Positions 26,630 to 34,648 of a stretch of 64,000 bases of DNA are shown here, one piece after another (position 1 is the stretch's first letter; every line of letters begins with the position of its first letter). Made by a program: the position numbers and the translations under genes. Origin of the DNA: Jeotgalibacillus haloalkalitolerans (GTDB taxonomy: Bacteria > Bacillota > Bacilli > Bacillales > Jeotgalibacillaceae); contig NZ_JAXQNN010000002.1 of assembly GCF_034427455.1 (NCBI RefSeq), positions 868,001 to 932,000 on the forward strand, read 5' to 3'. Below the pieces are notes generated by a model. That model had not been told where the DNA came from. It did not search any database and saw nothing but the letters and a program-made list of their open reading frames with translations.

Positions 26630-27433
26630 ATGATCGTAAAAGACGGACATATCCATACACCCTATTGCCCACATGGATCTGGGGATTCGTTAACACTATA
26701 TGTTGAAAAAGCAATTGAAGCAGGGCTTAAAGAGATCACCTTCACTGAACATGCGCCCCTGCCTCAGGGCTTTCATGACCCCGTTCCCGAACAGGACAGC
26801 GGAATGAACCCGGCAGATCTCGAAAACTATCTGAGAGATGTTGAGAAAGTAAAGCACCAATACAAAAAAGACCTGCGCATCCACACAGGTCTTGAAGTAG
26901 ATTATATTGAAGGGTTTGAAAAGGAAACCCGCGACTTTTTGAATCAGTATGGTCCTCATCTTGATGATTCAATTCTGTCTGTTCATTTTCTAAAAGCATC
27001 CGGTCAGTATATCTGTCTTGATTACAGCCCTGAAGCATTTAAGGCGTTAATCGATCTGACAGGGTCGGCAGATGCAGTCCACTCACTATATTATGATACA
27101 GTCATCCGTTCTGTACATGCTGACCTGGGTTCATATAAACCGGCACGGATTGGACATATTACTTTATCAAGGAAGTTCCAGCGTCTATATCCGGCACTCT
27201 CTTCCCATGAAACTGAGATTAAAAAGCTCCTTGAAGTGATTAAAGCCCGTGATTTGGAGCTTGATTATAATGGTGCGGGAACAGTGAAACCATACTGTCA
27301 GGAAACGTACCCCTCACCTGCGATCGCATCCGCTGCTCATCAGATGGGTATCAGGCTTGTTTATGGTTCTGACGCACATACAGCCTCAGGAATGATGCAG
27401 GGATCTGATCAACTGATTGCACTTAAGCCGTAA
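26630..27433 (+). CDS. hisJ: Histidinol-phosphatase, PHP family
   Basis: 267 residues. Removes phosphate from histidinol phosphate in histidine synthesis. PHP motifs: DGHIHTPYCPHGSGD near residue 5, EITFTEHAPLP, GLEVDYIEGFE, LSVHFLK, and a C-terminal VYGSDAHTA. AAAGGA precedes the ATG at 26630 by 10 bases; the longer frame from 26573 lacks a site. It is placed away from the other his genes, as in B. subtilis. Its last 25 bases overlap the convergent refZ. Confidence 0.93.
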   Translation: MIVKDGHIHTPYCPHGSGDSLTLYVEKAIEAGLKEITFTEHAPLPQGFHDPVPEQDSGMNPADLENYLRDVEKVKHQYKKDLRIHTGLEVDYIEGFEKETRDFLNQYGPHLDDSILSVHFLKASGQYICLDYSPEAFKALIDLTGSADAVHSLYYDTVIRSVHADLGSYKPARIGHITLSRKFQRLYPALSSHETEIKKLLEVIKARDLELDYNGAGTVKPYCQETYPSPAIASAAHQMGIRLVYGSDAHTASGMMQGSDQLIALKP

Positions 27434-28035
27434 CACGAGGTTACACTGTTAAACCACGTTTCAACAGTCTCAATATACTGCTTCGTAAAATAAGGATCTG
27501 CCGTATTAATGTGCCACAGCTCCCTGACCGTCTGACTTTGTAAAAACGGTGTGGTAATCATTGAATTCAGCTGAATCAGAAAGAATGAAGGGGACAGTTT
27601 AAAGCTGTACCCCTTTTCAATATCTTCAGCCATGAGCATTTTCCACAGGTACTGCTCTTTTCTTAAGTAACAGGCAGTCATTTCTCTAATAAGCTGGTGA
27701 TCCAGTGTGATTTCACGCCATGCGAACCTGGCAAAACGGTGATGCTGCTGCTGAAACCTGATCACTTCACAGGCAGCGCTCATGACAGCACTTTTATTTT
27801 GACGCTTCCCTTCATTAAGTGACCGCTCAAGCACACTCAGATAGGGTTCAAAAAAAGCAATCAGACATTCTTCCAGCAAGCCTTTTTTTCCTGCAAAATA
27901 GTATGAGACCGTCCCTACATTGACCCCTGCTGAAGCAGAAATATCCCTGATACTTGTACCATGAAACCCCTTGGTAAAAAACAGATCCACTGCTGTTGTC
28001 ATGACTTCTGATTTTGTTTCACGCTGCCCGTTCAT
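27409..28035 (-). CDS. refZ: TetR-family regulator RefZ
   Basis: 208 residues. N-terminal TetR helix-turn-helix (GTSIRDISASAGVNVGTVSYYF, residues about 25-46) and a helical C-domain. RefZ of B. subtilis binds sites near the origin and helps position the division septum at sporulation by acting on FtsZ. The Shine-Dalgarno AAAGGGTG precedes the ATG. It converges on hisJ with a 25-base overlap of coding ends and no separate terminator, so the two 3' ends could pair as antisense. Confidence 0.9.
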   Translation of the reverse strand: MNGQRETKSEVMTTAVDLFFTKGFHGTSIRDISASAGVNVGTVSYYFAGKKGLLEECLIAFFEPYLSVLERSLNEGKRQNKSAVMSAACEVIRFQQQHHRFARFAWREITLDHQLIREMTACYLRKEQYLWKMLMAEDIEKGYSFKLSPSFFLIQLNSMITTPFLQSQTVRELWHINTADPYFTKQYIETVETWFNSVTSCYGLSAIS

Positions 28036-28197
28036 TTTATCTCACCCTTTCAAATAATTGCTTCAAGTCCCATGCTGTGTTATACCTGTATTATTCTAAT
28101 GATTTATTTCGGGGTGCCACGGCATCCTTCCTTTAAAAAGCGTTCATCAAATTATGCATGATAAAGGACAAAACCATTCAATTAAGCGGGTGATACG

Positions 28198-28677
28198 ATG
28201 TTTAATGTCGAAACGTATAAAGGCAGTAAGGAAAAACAATATAATATGGTGCACAAACAGCTTCGTGCATTGCTTGAGGGTGAACCCAACCGGATTGCCA
28301 ATCTTAGTAATGCCTCTGCTTTACTGAACCAGTTTCTTGATGAAACAAACTGGGTAGGCTTCTATCTGATGGAAAATGGAGAGCTTGTACTTGGACCATT
28401 TCAGGGGCTTCCTGCCTGTGTCAGAATCCCTCTTGGAAAAGGTGTGTGCGGAACCGCTGCTGGTGAGAATAAAACACTGCGCGTAGAAGACGTTCACGCA
28501 TTCCCGGGCCATATCGCATGCGACGCAGCTTCACAGTCAGAAATTGTGGTACCTTTAGTAAAGAACGGCGAAGTGATCGGAGTGCTTGATATCGACAGCC
28601 CGATTAAAAACCGTTTTGATGAAGAGGATCAGAATGGACTTGAGACATTTGCTGAGATTTTAAGCGAATATATTTAA
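28198..28677 (+). CDS. ytsP: Free methionine-(R)-sulfoxide reductase, GAF domain (YtsP)
   Basis: 159 residues, a single GAF domain. The three conserved cysteines of fRMsr enzymes are present: PACVRIPLGKGVCGTAA (two) and HIACDAASQSEIVVPL (one). It reduces free methionine-R-sulfoxide with thioredoxin. GCGGGTG precedes the ATG. Convergent with a methionine gamma-lyase gene, so the two adjacent genes both act on methionine. Confidence 0.93.
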   Translation: MFNVETYKGSKEKQYNMVHKQLRALLEGEPNRIANLSNASALLNQFLDETNWVGFYLMENGELVLGPFQGLPACVRIPLGKGVCGTAAGENKTLRVEDVHAFPGHIACDAASQSEIVVPLVKNGEVIGVLDIDSPIKNRFDEEDQNGLETFAEILSEYI

Positions 28678-28681
28678 ACAG

Positions 28682-28702
28682 AAAAGCGGAGGATGCTTTT
28701 TT
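28682..28702 (+). terminator. Small terminator after ytsP
   Basis: AAAAGC pairs with GCTTTT around GGAGGAT, followed by TTG, directly after the ytsP stop. Confidence 0.5.
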
Positions 28703-28707
28703 GTTAT

Positions 28708-28744
28708 AAAAATAGCCTCACGCGTCATGACGCGTGAGGCTTTA
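28708..28744. terminator. Bidirectional terminator between ytsP and the Met gamma-lyase gene
   Basis: The perfect 13-bp stem AGCCTCACGCGTC / GACGCGTGAGGCT with a 2-base gap is flanked by AAAAAT and TTTAT. Confidence 0.85.
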
Positions 28745-28750
28745 TCATGT

Positions 28751-29968
28751 TCAGCTTTCCTGTTTCATCGCTGCACTTTCCTCGATTTTCGAAAAGGCCT
28801 GATCAAGATCCTCTTTTATATCCTCCCATGATTCAAGCCCGACTGACAGCCTGAGTAAGGTATCGCTAATCCCCATCTCCTGCCTGGTTGCTTCCGGCAC
28901 AACGGAATGCGTCATCGTCGCAGGGTGCTGAATTAAGGTTTCTGCATCCCCAAGACTGACTGCAATTTTTATCAGCTTTAATTCATCCATAAAGGCCTGA
29001 GCCAATTCTTTAGTACCATTAAAATCAAATGAGATCAGCCCGCCCCACCTGTTCATCTGCTTCTCAGCGATCGCATAAGATGGATGATCTATGTCGCCAG
29101 GAAAATAAATCGATCTGACAAACGGATGCTTTTTAAGATAATGGGCAATTTTTTCTGCATTATCACAATGACGATCCATTCGGACAGCAAGTGTTTTTAA
29201 CCCTCTTAACAGCAACCAAGCATCAAATGGTGACATAATTCCGCCAATATCCTTTTGAGTGGTCATGCGGATTTCAGTAATAGATTCAGCTGCCTTAGCA
29301 ACTAATAAGCCGCCAATCACATCCCCATGCCCCCCGATATATTTCGTAGCGCTATGCAGGACAAAGTCTGCTCCCATTTTCAGCGGGTTTTGCAGATAAG
29401 GTGAACTGAAAGTATTATCAACAACAACCGGGATCCCCATTTCATTTGCCACACGGCAGACGACTTCAAGATCAATGATCTCCATTGTAGGATTGATGGG
29501 TGTTTCCACGTAAATACATGCAGTGTTTGGCAGGATTGACTGTTTCACTGCTTCTTCTGAAGACAGATCTGCAAATTCATGTGTGATTGCAAATTTTTCT
29601 TCCATCATCTCCAGCAGACCAAATGTGCATCCGTATACCCCTTTAGAACATACAATGTGATCTCCTGATTTAAGCAGATAAAACAGGACTGCAGAAACAG
29701 CAGCCATCCCTGATCCAAATGCTAATGAAGCTTCTCCACCCTCAATTGCAGACATCCGGTCTTCAAGCACTTTTACCGTCGGATTTCCAAGTCTTGAATA
29801 AATATAACCTTCTTCATCACCCGCAAACCGTCTTTCTCCTTCAGCAGCATGACTAAACGTATAGGTTGATGTCTGAAATAACGGAGGCGTCAGTGAGCCT
29901 TCATATTTTTTTGAGTCATACCCACTATGAATGACCTCGGTCTCAAACCTTCTTTTCTCTGTAGACAT
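28751..29968 (-). CDS. Methionine gamma-lyase (Cys/Met metabolism PLP enzyme)
   Basis: 405 residues. Family signature DFVLHSATKYIGGHGDVIGG carries the PLP lysine. GVYGCTFGLLEMM has the cysteine that marks methionine gamma-lyases (position 116 in the Pseudomonas enzyme), rather than Gly/Ser of cystathionine synthases and lyases. It would split methionine into methanethiol, 2-oxobutyrate and ammonia. Other Cys/Met PLP roles remain possible. AAGGGGAG lies 6 bases before the ATG at 29968. This gene is absent between ytsP and dgcP in B. subtilis as I recall it, so it is likely inserted or lost. Confidence 0.82.
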   Translation of the reverse strand: MSTEKRRFETEVIHSGYDSKKYEGSLTPPLFQTSTYTFSHAAEGERRFAGDEEGYIYSRLGNPTVKVLEDRMSAIEGGEASLAFGSGMAAVSAVLFYLLKSGDHIVCSKGVYGCTFGLLEMMEEKFAITHEFADLSSEEAVKQSILPNTACIYVETPINPTMEIIDLEVVCRVANEMGIPVVVDNTFSSPYLQNPLKMGADFVLHSATKYIGGHGDVIGGLLVAKAAESITEIRMTTQKDIGGIMSPFDAWLLLRGLKTLAVRMDRHCDNAEKIAHYLKKHPFVRSIYFPGDIDHPSYAIAEKQMNRWGGLISFDFNGTKELAQAFMDELKLIKIAVSLGDAETLIQHPATMTHSVVPEATRQEMGISDTLLRLSVGLESWEDIKEDLDQAFSKIEESAAMKQES

Positions 29969-30048
29969 TGTAAGCTCCCCTTGTTTTGTAATCGCTTTCA
30001 TCACCTATTTTACTTGATTTTGTAATAATTTCAATGGGTCTATAAAAT

Positions 30049-30078
30049 AGTAAAAGGACTGCGTGTGAGCAGTCCTTA
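30049..30078 (-). terminator. Terminator of dgcP
   Basis: On the minus strand AAGGACTGC pairs with GCAGTCCTT around a 6-base loop and is followed by TTACTATTTT. It begins 5 bases after the dgcP stop. Confidence 0.85.
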
Positions 30079-30082
30079 CCTG

Positions 30083-31921
30083 TTAATGTAATATTTTGTC
30101 CGCATCTCCCTTTAAGCAGACGACCTGATTTTTACCGGCATTTTTAGCTTGATATAAAGCGACGTCCGCCCTTCTGACAAGATTAATCATCAGATCAGGC
30201 TTTTTACGGTTCCAGTTTGACACACCACATGAGATCGTAATTTCAGGATCTGTTGCATGCTGGACGGTTTTTCTGAGTTCTTCTGTTAAGGCGACACCCT
30301 CATGTAACGGCATGTTGCTGAAATACATCGCCAGCTCTTCACCACCCCAGCGCGCACAGACACTGTGATCCCTGTTAAAGGAATTCAGGTGTTTCGCAAG
30401 CTGAATAATAACCTGATCTCCTTTTTGATGGCCGAACGTGTCATTTACCTTTTTAAAATCATCAATATCAATTAAGATAAATACGCCTTTTTCATCCTTT
30501 TCCATCGACTCTTCCACATATTGATCAAGGTAATGTCTTGCGTAAAGACCTGTCATATGATCGTGGTTGATCATCTCCTGCATTTCCACACGGAGCATTG
30601 CGTTGACTAATGCAAGCGCTGAATGATGAACGATTGATTTGAACAGCTTATACATTTCAAATGTAAATGCATATGAATCCCGGTGAAGCACGATACAAAA
30701 TCCTTTTAACTGATCATGGTGAATCATCGGCACAGCAATTAATGAGTGGTAGCCTGCCTCAAGCTCACAGTCTGACATATATACACCATCTGTTCCTTCA
30801 AGCAGCTGCTGCTTCACGTTTTCAATATAGATCCGCCCTTCTTCAGTAGAAAAAAACGCGGAGCTTCCCTCAACGATACGCCAGTCATTACTCTCAACCC
30901 AGATAAAGCCTGTTTCATCAGGATTCAATGCTTTTTTGATCTGGTCTGCAAGGTAACTCATCATATCCTTCATATTCAAATTTGCATTTAATTCATGAGA
31001 TAAATCATTAATTAACTTTAAATCATTGATTAACTGTCTCGATTGCATATACAGCTTTGCATTTTCAAGGGCATGTCCGGCAGTTGTTGATAAAACTTTG
31101 ATAAATTCTATCTCATGCTTTTTTAGCGATTTATTGGTTGTTCCTTCTGTTTTTAATAAACCGTAGACCCCCTGCTTCCCTTTTAGCGGAGAGTACATAA
31201 TTGTGGTTGCTCTCTGGTCATCAATTGTCACTTCTGATGAGACAAACGCGTGAAGGAGCGCTTCATTATCTGACTGATAATCCAGATATTCAATTGGGAG
31301 ACCTTTTTCCACACCCTGTTCATCAGTAAGTATCAATGTAAAAGCATAAAACGGAAATGTATTTTCTAATGAATGGATAATTTTCGCAAGTACCTGGGAC
31401 ACATTCATATGCGAATTAAATGCTTTTGTAACGTCAAACAGTTCATGATATCTTTTGCGTTCAGTGGCAGTGATCAGCATTCTTCTGACATTCTGATACA
31501 GTACGGATGTGTCACACGCTAATACGGTTACCATCACAGGATCCTTTGCCCACTGAGCTTCAGGTAAAGGTCTGATCGCAATAAAACCCATCAGATCGGA
31601 CTTTTCATAGCAGGGAATCAGTATATCTCCACGTTTCAGGCTCGCTTCATCATGTTCAAGAATATAATAGGGCTTGGTACTTGCCTCATAGACAATGTCC
31701 TGACCGAATTTTTCCTGCTGCTGCAAAGATTCACTGTATTCATATAAGTGTTCTCCCTTTTTATAAAAATAGAAGGTTTCTTCCACTTCAAACTGTTCTT
31801 TCAGAAGGGCTGACAATTGACGATACCAGAGTCTGATAGAGCTTTCACCTGACATGGAATGTGCGAGAATATCAAATACACCGGCTTTAAAGCGGTCCAT
31901 AAACAGTTGCAGCGAATCCAT
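30083..31921 (-). CDS. dgcP: Diguanylate cyclase with GAF domains (DgcP)
   Basis: 612 residues. Makes cyclic di-GMP from two GTP. Two GAF-like regions (about 170-300 and 320-440) precede a GGDEF domain whose active site reads WGGEEL, a functional variant. No RxxD inhibitory site is seen five residues before it. Position upstream of rpsD and size match DgcP (YtrP) of B. subtilis, which controls motility and biofilm. GAAGGTG precedes the ATG. A TATAAT stretch at about 31996-32001 on the minus strand may be its -10. Confidence 0.93.
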   Translation of the reverse strand: MDSLQLFMDRFKAGVFDILAHSMSGESSIRLWYRQLSALLKEQFEVEETFYFYKKGEHLYEYSESLQQQEKFGQDIVYEASTKPYYILEHDEASLKRGDILIPCYEKSDLMGFIAIRPLPEAQWAKDPVMVTVLACDTSVLYQNVRRMLITATERKRYHELFDVTKAFNSHMNVSQVLAKIIHSLENTFPFYAFTLILTDEQGVEKGLPIEYLDYQSDNEALLHAFVSSEVTIDDQRATTIMYSPLKGKQGVYGLLKTEGTTNKSLKKHEIEFIKVLSTTAGHALENAKLYMQSRQLINDLKLINDLSHELNANLNMKDMMSYLADQIKKALNPDETGFIWVESNDWRIVEGSSAFFSTEEGRIYIENVKQQLLEGTDGVYMSDCELEAGYHSLIAVPMIHHDQLKGFCIVLHRDSYAFTFEMYKLFKSIVHHSALALVNAMLRVEMQEMINHDHMTGLYARHYLDQYVEESMEKDEKGVFILIDIDDFKKVNDTFGHQKGDQVIIQLAKHLNSFNRDHSVCARWGGEELAMYFSNMPLHEGVALTEELRKTVQHATDPEITISCGVSNWNRKKPDLMINLVRRADVALYQAKNAGKNQVVCLKGDADKILH

Positions 31922-32156
31922 TTTTTCACCTTCGTCTCTTATGTATTAAATATAACTATTTGGTTATATAATTTTCAGATATTTACAGATATTAATTATA
32001 GCATAGCGCATCTTGATTACTATAGTATTGCCCGGCATTTCATAACAGACTTTTCAGCAAAAAATGCAGCAAAAACCTACACATAAAAATGTTGTATCTT
32101 TTGGCTGTTTAACATCTCAATTTTCATTTTAACAAAAGCGTATTTCGTCATTAGTA

Positions 32157-32185
32157 TTGACAGACAGCTATATAAATTGTATGAT
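32157..32185 (+). promoter_or_regulatory. rpsD promoter (SigA)
   Basis: TTGACA (32157-32162), 17-base spacer, TATGAT (32180-32185): a near-consensus vegetative promoter. Transcription would start near 32192, giving a leader of about 180 nucleotides. Confidence 0.85.
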
Positions 32186-32191
32186 GTTCTT

Positions 32192-32371
32192 TGTGTAAAA
32201 TAATGCAGCCTTTTGTGAACACATGAGTTGCTCATTTTGTTCCTATCTTTATAGGTGCATCGTGTAACCCCTGCTGCAGGGCGATGGTGCAAGATAACAA
32301 AATGGGGATTGATGGTTTATCACATGGTTTTTATTTTACAACAAAATAAAAACACAAGGAGGAGTCAAATT
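32192..32371 (+). promoter_or_regulatory. rpsD 5' leader, likely S4 autoregulatory structure
   Basis: The leader contains nested stems: GCATCG / CGATG...GC closing over CCCTGC-T-GCAGGG, and TTTTATTTT-acaac-AAAATAAAA just before the ribosome site. In B. subtilis, S4 represses its own translation by binding such a leader; I infer the same here from position and structure only. Confidence 0.5.
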
Positions 32372-32974
32372 ATGGCTCGTTATACAGGTCCATCTTGGAA
32401 ACTGTCTCGTCGTCTTGGTGTTTCACTAAGCGGCACTGGTAAAGAATTAGAAAAGCGTCCTTACGCTCCAGGTCCACACGGTCCTACTCAGCGTAAAAAA
32501 CTATCTGAATACGGTCTTCAGCTTCAGGAGAAGCAGAAGCTTCGTCACACTTACGGAGTAACTGAGCGTCAGTTCCGTAACCTATTCGATAAAGCAGGTA
32601 AACTACCTGGACGTCACGGTGATAACTTCATGATTCTTCTTGAAACTCGCCTTGACAACCTTGTATACCGTCTTGGTCTTGCTCGTACTCGTCGTCAGGC
32701 GCGTCAGCTTGTAAACCACGGTCACATTCTTGTTGATGGTTCACGCGTTGACATCCCGTCATACAGCGTAAAGCCAGGACAATCAATCAGCCTTCGTGAA
32801 AAATCACAGAAGCTGAACATTGTTCAGGAAGCAGTTGAGCTTAACAGCTTCACTCCTGAGTATGTTTCTTTCGATGCTGACAAGCTTGAAGGTACATTCA
32901 CTCGCTTCCCTGAGCGTAACGAGCTAGCTGCTGATATCAACGAAGCACTAATCGTTGAATTCTACTCTCGTTAA
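32372..32974 (+). CDS. rpsD: 30S ribosomal protein S4
   Basis: 200 residues. Primary rRNA-binding protein that nucleates assembly of the 30S body. The N-terminal region is of the zinc-free type (no CxxC), followed by an S4 RNA-binding domain (about residues 91-155, [20 protein letters not shown]). AAGGAGG lies before the ATG at 32372. As in Bacillus it is monocistronic, away from the main ribosomal operons, with strong promoter, long leader and terminator. Confidence 0.98.
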   Translation: MARYTGPSWKLSRRLGVSLSGTGKELEKRPYAPGPHGPTQRKKLSEYGLQLQEKQKLRHTYGVTERQFRNLFDKAGKLPGRHGDNFMILLETRLDNLVYRLGLARTRRQARQLVNHGHILVDGSRVDIPSYSVKPGQSISLREKSQKLNIVQEAVELNSFTPEYVSFDADKLEGTFTRFPERNELAADINEALIVEFYSR

Positions 32975-33000
32975 TCCTGAACGACTGAGATTAACAAAAA

Positions 33001-33041
33001 AGGAGCCCCTGAAATGTGTAACAGCATTTCAGGGGCTTTTC
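33001..33041 (+). terminator. Terminator of rpsD
   Basis: AGCCCCTGAAATG pairs with CATTTCAGGGGCT around an 8-base loop and is followed by TTTCTT. Confidence 0.9.
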
Positions 33042-33056
33042 TTATTCTATACACTG

Positions 33057-33113
33057 TGAAAGCCGGCTGCCCGTCTCCACTTCAGCTGTGCAAAACCAAC
33101 GTTGATCTTTTTA
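33057..33113 (+). repeat. Deleted family A element, copy A7 (ends only)
   Basis: GTGAAAGCCGGCTGCCCGTC and CCACTTCAG correspond to the left arm of A elements; CTGTGCAAAACCAACGTTGA to the right end. The GC-rich core of about 110 bases is missing, with the junction at a CAG shared by both sides. It looks like an internal deletion at microhomology. Confidence 0.5.
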
Positions 33114-33176
33114 CCATTTCAAAACCACCTATGTTAATATGATGAGGCGTGAAAAATCACTTTAGGAGTGAATAGA

Positions 33177-34340
33177 TTGGATAAGAAAGATGTAGCGAAT
33201 ATACGCAAACAATTAAAAACAGACAATGACCTTCTCAGAATATCAGACATTTTTACCGTTTATATTATGAAGGAATCAACAGATATCTATCATTATCAAA
33301 GACAGCCATTTGAAATGCTGGACAGTGATCAGCAGGAATTGTTCATGAATAATTTCAAAAAAGTGCTGACCGGTCAGATGAATGAAAAACTATTTGAACT
33401 GAAATTTAAGCGTGATGCTGAAAGCAGCAGTCAGCTGATTTTACATAAAGGATTGCTTGGTGAAGGTGAAGACTGGCAGGAGCAGATGCTGCAGATGACA
33501 GAGAAAATGATTCAGAATCCTTTTGAAAAGGATATCGTGATTACGTTTATCCGCGGTGAATACATGAAGCCGACCAGAAAAAGAAGCGAAGAATCAGAGG
33601 AAAGCAGTCGTGATACCGTCTATTCCCATCCATTTACACTTTGTACAGTGAACAAAACTGAAGAGCCGAAAAAAGAAATACAATTCGACTATGTGGAGAA
33701 AGAATTTAAATATAAAGTCGAAGTGGATCCTGTGATTGATCTGAAAAATCCAATGACCGGCTTTCTTTTTCCGTGCATCACCAATCATGCTTCTGATGTT
33801 AATCACGTTTTATACGCTGCACCAAAAGCAAATGAACCTGATTTTCACTTTATTGAAGAGGTGCTGAATGGTGAAGAAATCATGACTGCCCAGGAAGATA
33901 AAGCCGTGTTTGAAGAAGTGATTAAAAGTGTCGTTGGTGACCGCCTTTCCCCTTCTACACTTGCGAAGGTATATAGTGAAATTAATACAACGATCGAAGA
34001 AAATGAAGAAGATGAACCGCCAAAGCTTGATTATAAAGACGTTGAACGCGTATTAACAAACAGTGGTGAAAAAGTTGAAGGTGATAAAGTAAAAGAAGCC
34101 TTTCAGCTCATCACTGACAATGAAGGCTATGAATTAAAGGCGGGCAGCATTGTACCGAAATATAAAACGAAATCGATCAAAATTCAAACGATGATCGCAA
34201 ATATTTCAATCAGCCCCCAGGATCTTCAATATGTCAGACAGGTGAACTACAAAGGAAAGCGCTGCATCATGATTGAGATTGAAGAAGATGCAGAGATTGA
34301 CGGATTTAAGATGCTGCCTGAAGCGTTTGGGGAAGAATAA
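33177..34340 (+). CDS. DUF4317 family protein
   Basis: 387 residues, acidic, no signal peptide or membrane segment, so probably cytoplasmic. The start resembles DUF4317 proteins (DKKDVANIRKQLKTDNDLLRI). Function unknown. The chosen start is the TTG at 33177, 8 bases after AGGAG; a GTG at 33168 lies inside that ribosome site and is less likely. Single gene between rpsD and yhfW, not in this place in B. subtilis as far as I know. Followed by repeat B3. Confidence 0.75.
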   Translation: MDKKDVANIRKQLKTDNDLLRISDIFTVYIMKESTDIYHYQRQPFEMLDSDQQELFMNNFKKVLTGQMNEKLFELKFKRDAESSSQLILHKGLLGEGEDWQEQMLQMTEKMIQNPFEKDIVITFIRGEYMKPTRKRSEESEESSRDTVYSHPFTLCTVNKTEEPKKEIQFDYVEKEFKYKVEVDPVIDLKNPMTGFLFPCITNHASDVNHVLYAAPKANEPDFHFIEEVLNGEEIMTAQEDKAVFEEVIKSVVGDRLSPSTLAKVYSEINTTIEENEEDEPPKLDYKDVERVLTNSGEKVEGDKVKEAFQLITDNEGYELKAGSIVPKYKTKSIKIQTMIANISISPQDLQYVRQVNYKGKRCIMIEIEEDAEIDGFKMLPEAFGEE

Positions 34341-34368
34341 TTTTTAAAGTGTTTTGATTAGTATCAAA

Positions 34369-34498
34369 ATCGTTTCGCTACACTTCAGGCGGACGCTTTC
34401 CGGTCGGAGGTTGCTGAGCCTCCTCACCTCCGGTTGCGGGGTCTCAGCTTCCCTCTATTCGTCCCGGAGTCGCCGCCTACAGCGAAGCTGCACTTAGT
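34369..34498 (+). repeat. Family B intergenic element, copy B3
   Basis: Left arm TTTCGCTACACTTCAGGCGG and ACGCTTTCCGG, inner GCTGAGCCTCC ... GGTCTCAGC, right arm GTCCCGGAGTCGCCGCCTAC and AGCGAAGC. It lies between the convergent DUF4317 and yhfW genes. Read on the minus strand it follows yhfW and hairpin C0, keeping the orientation that B1 and B2 have to their upstream genes. Confidence 0.8.
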
Positions 34499-34573
34499 TT
34501 ATTTCTTATAAATTGTAGATTTTGCTTAAGCAAGCTCTGTCTATGATTAATATGAAACTATATAAATAAACAT

Positions 34574-34623
34574 AGCTGTCTCTTTCTGTGGTGAGCGAAG
34601 CCCTACACGGAAAGAGACAGCGG
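34574..34623 (-). terminator. Hairpin after yhfW, shaped like an empty family C element (C0)
   Basis: CTGTCTCTTTC pairs with GAAAGAGACAG around a 23-base loop containing GTGAGCGAAGCCC. The base GGAAAGAGACAGCGGTT resembles the outer ends of C1 and C2. There is no T run on the minus side, so terminator function is uncertain. Confidence 0.5.
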
Positions 34624-34648
34624 TTGTCTTAGAGTATGACAGAATATT

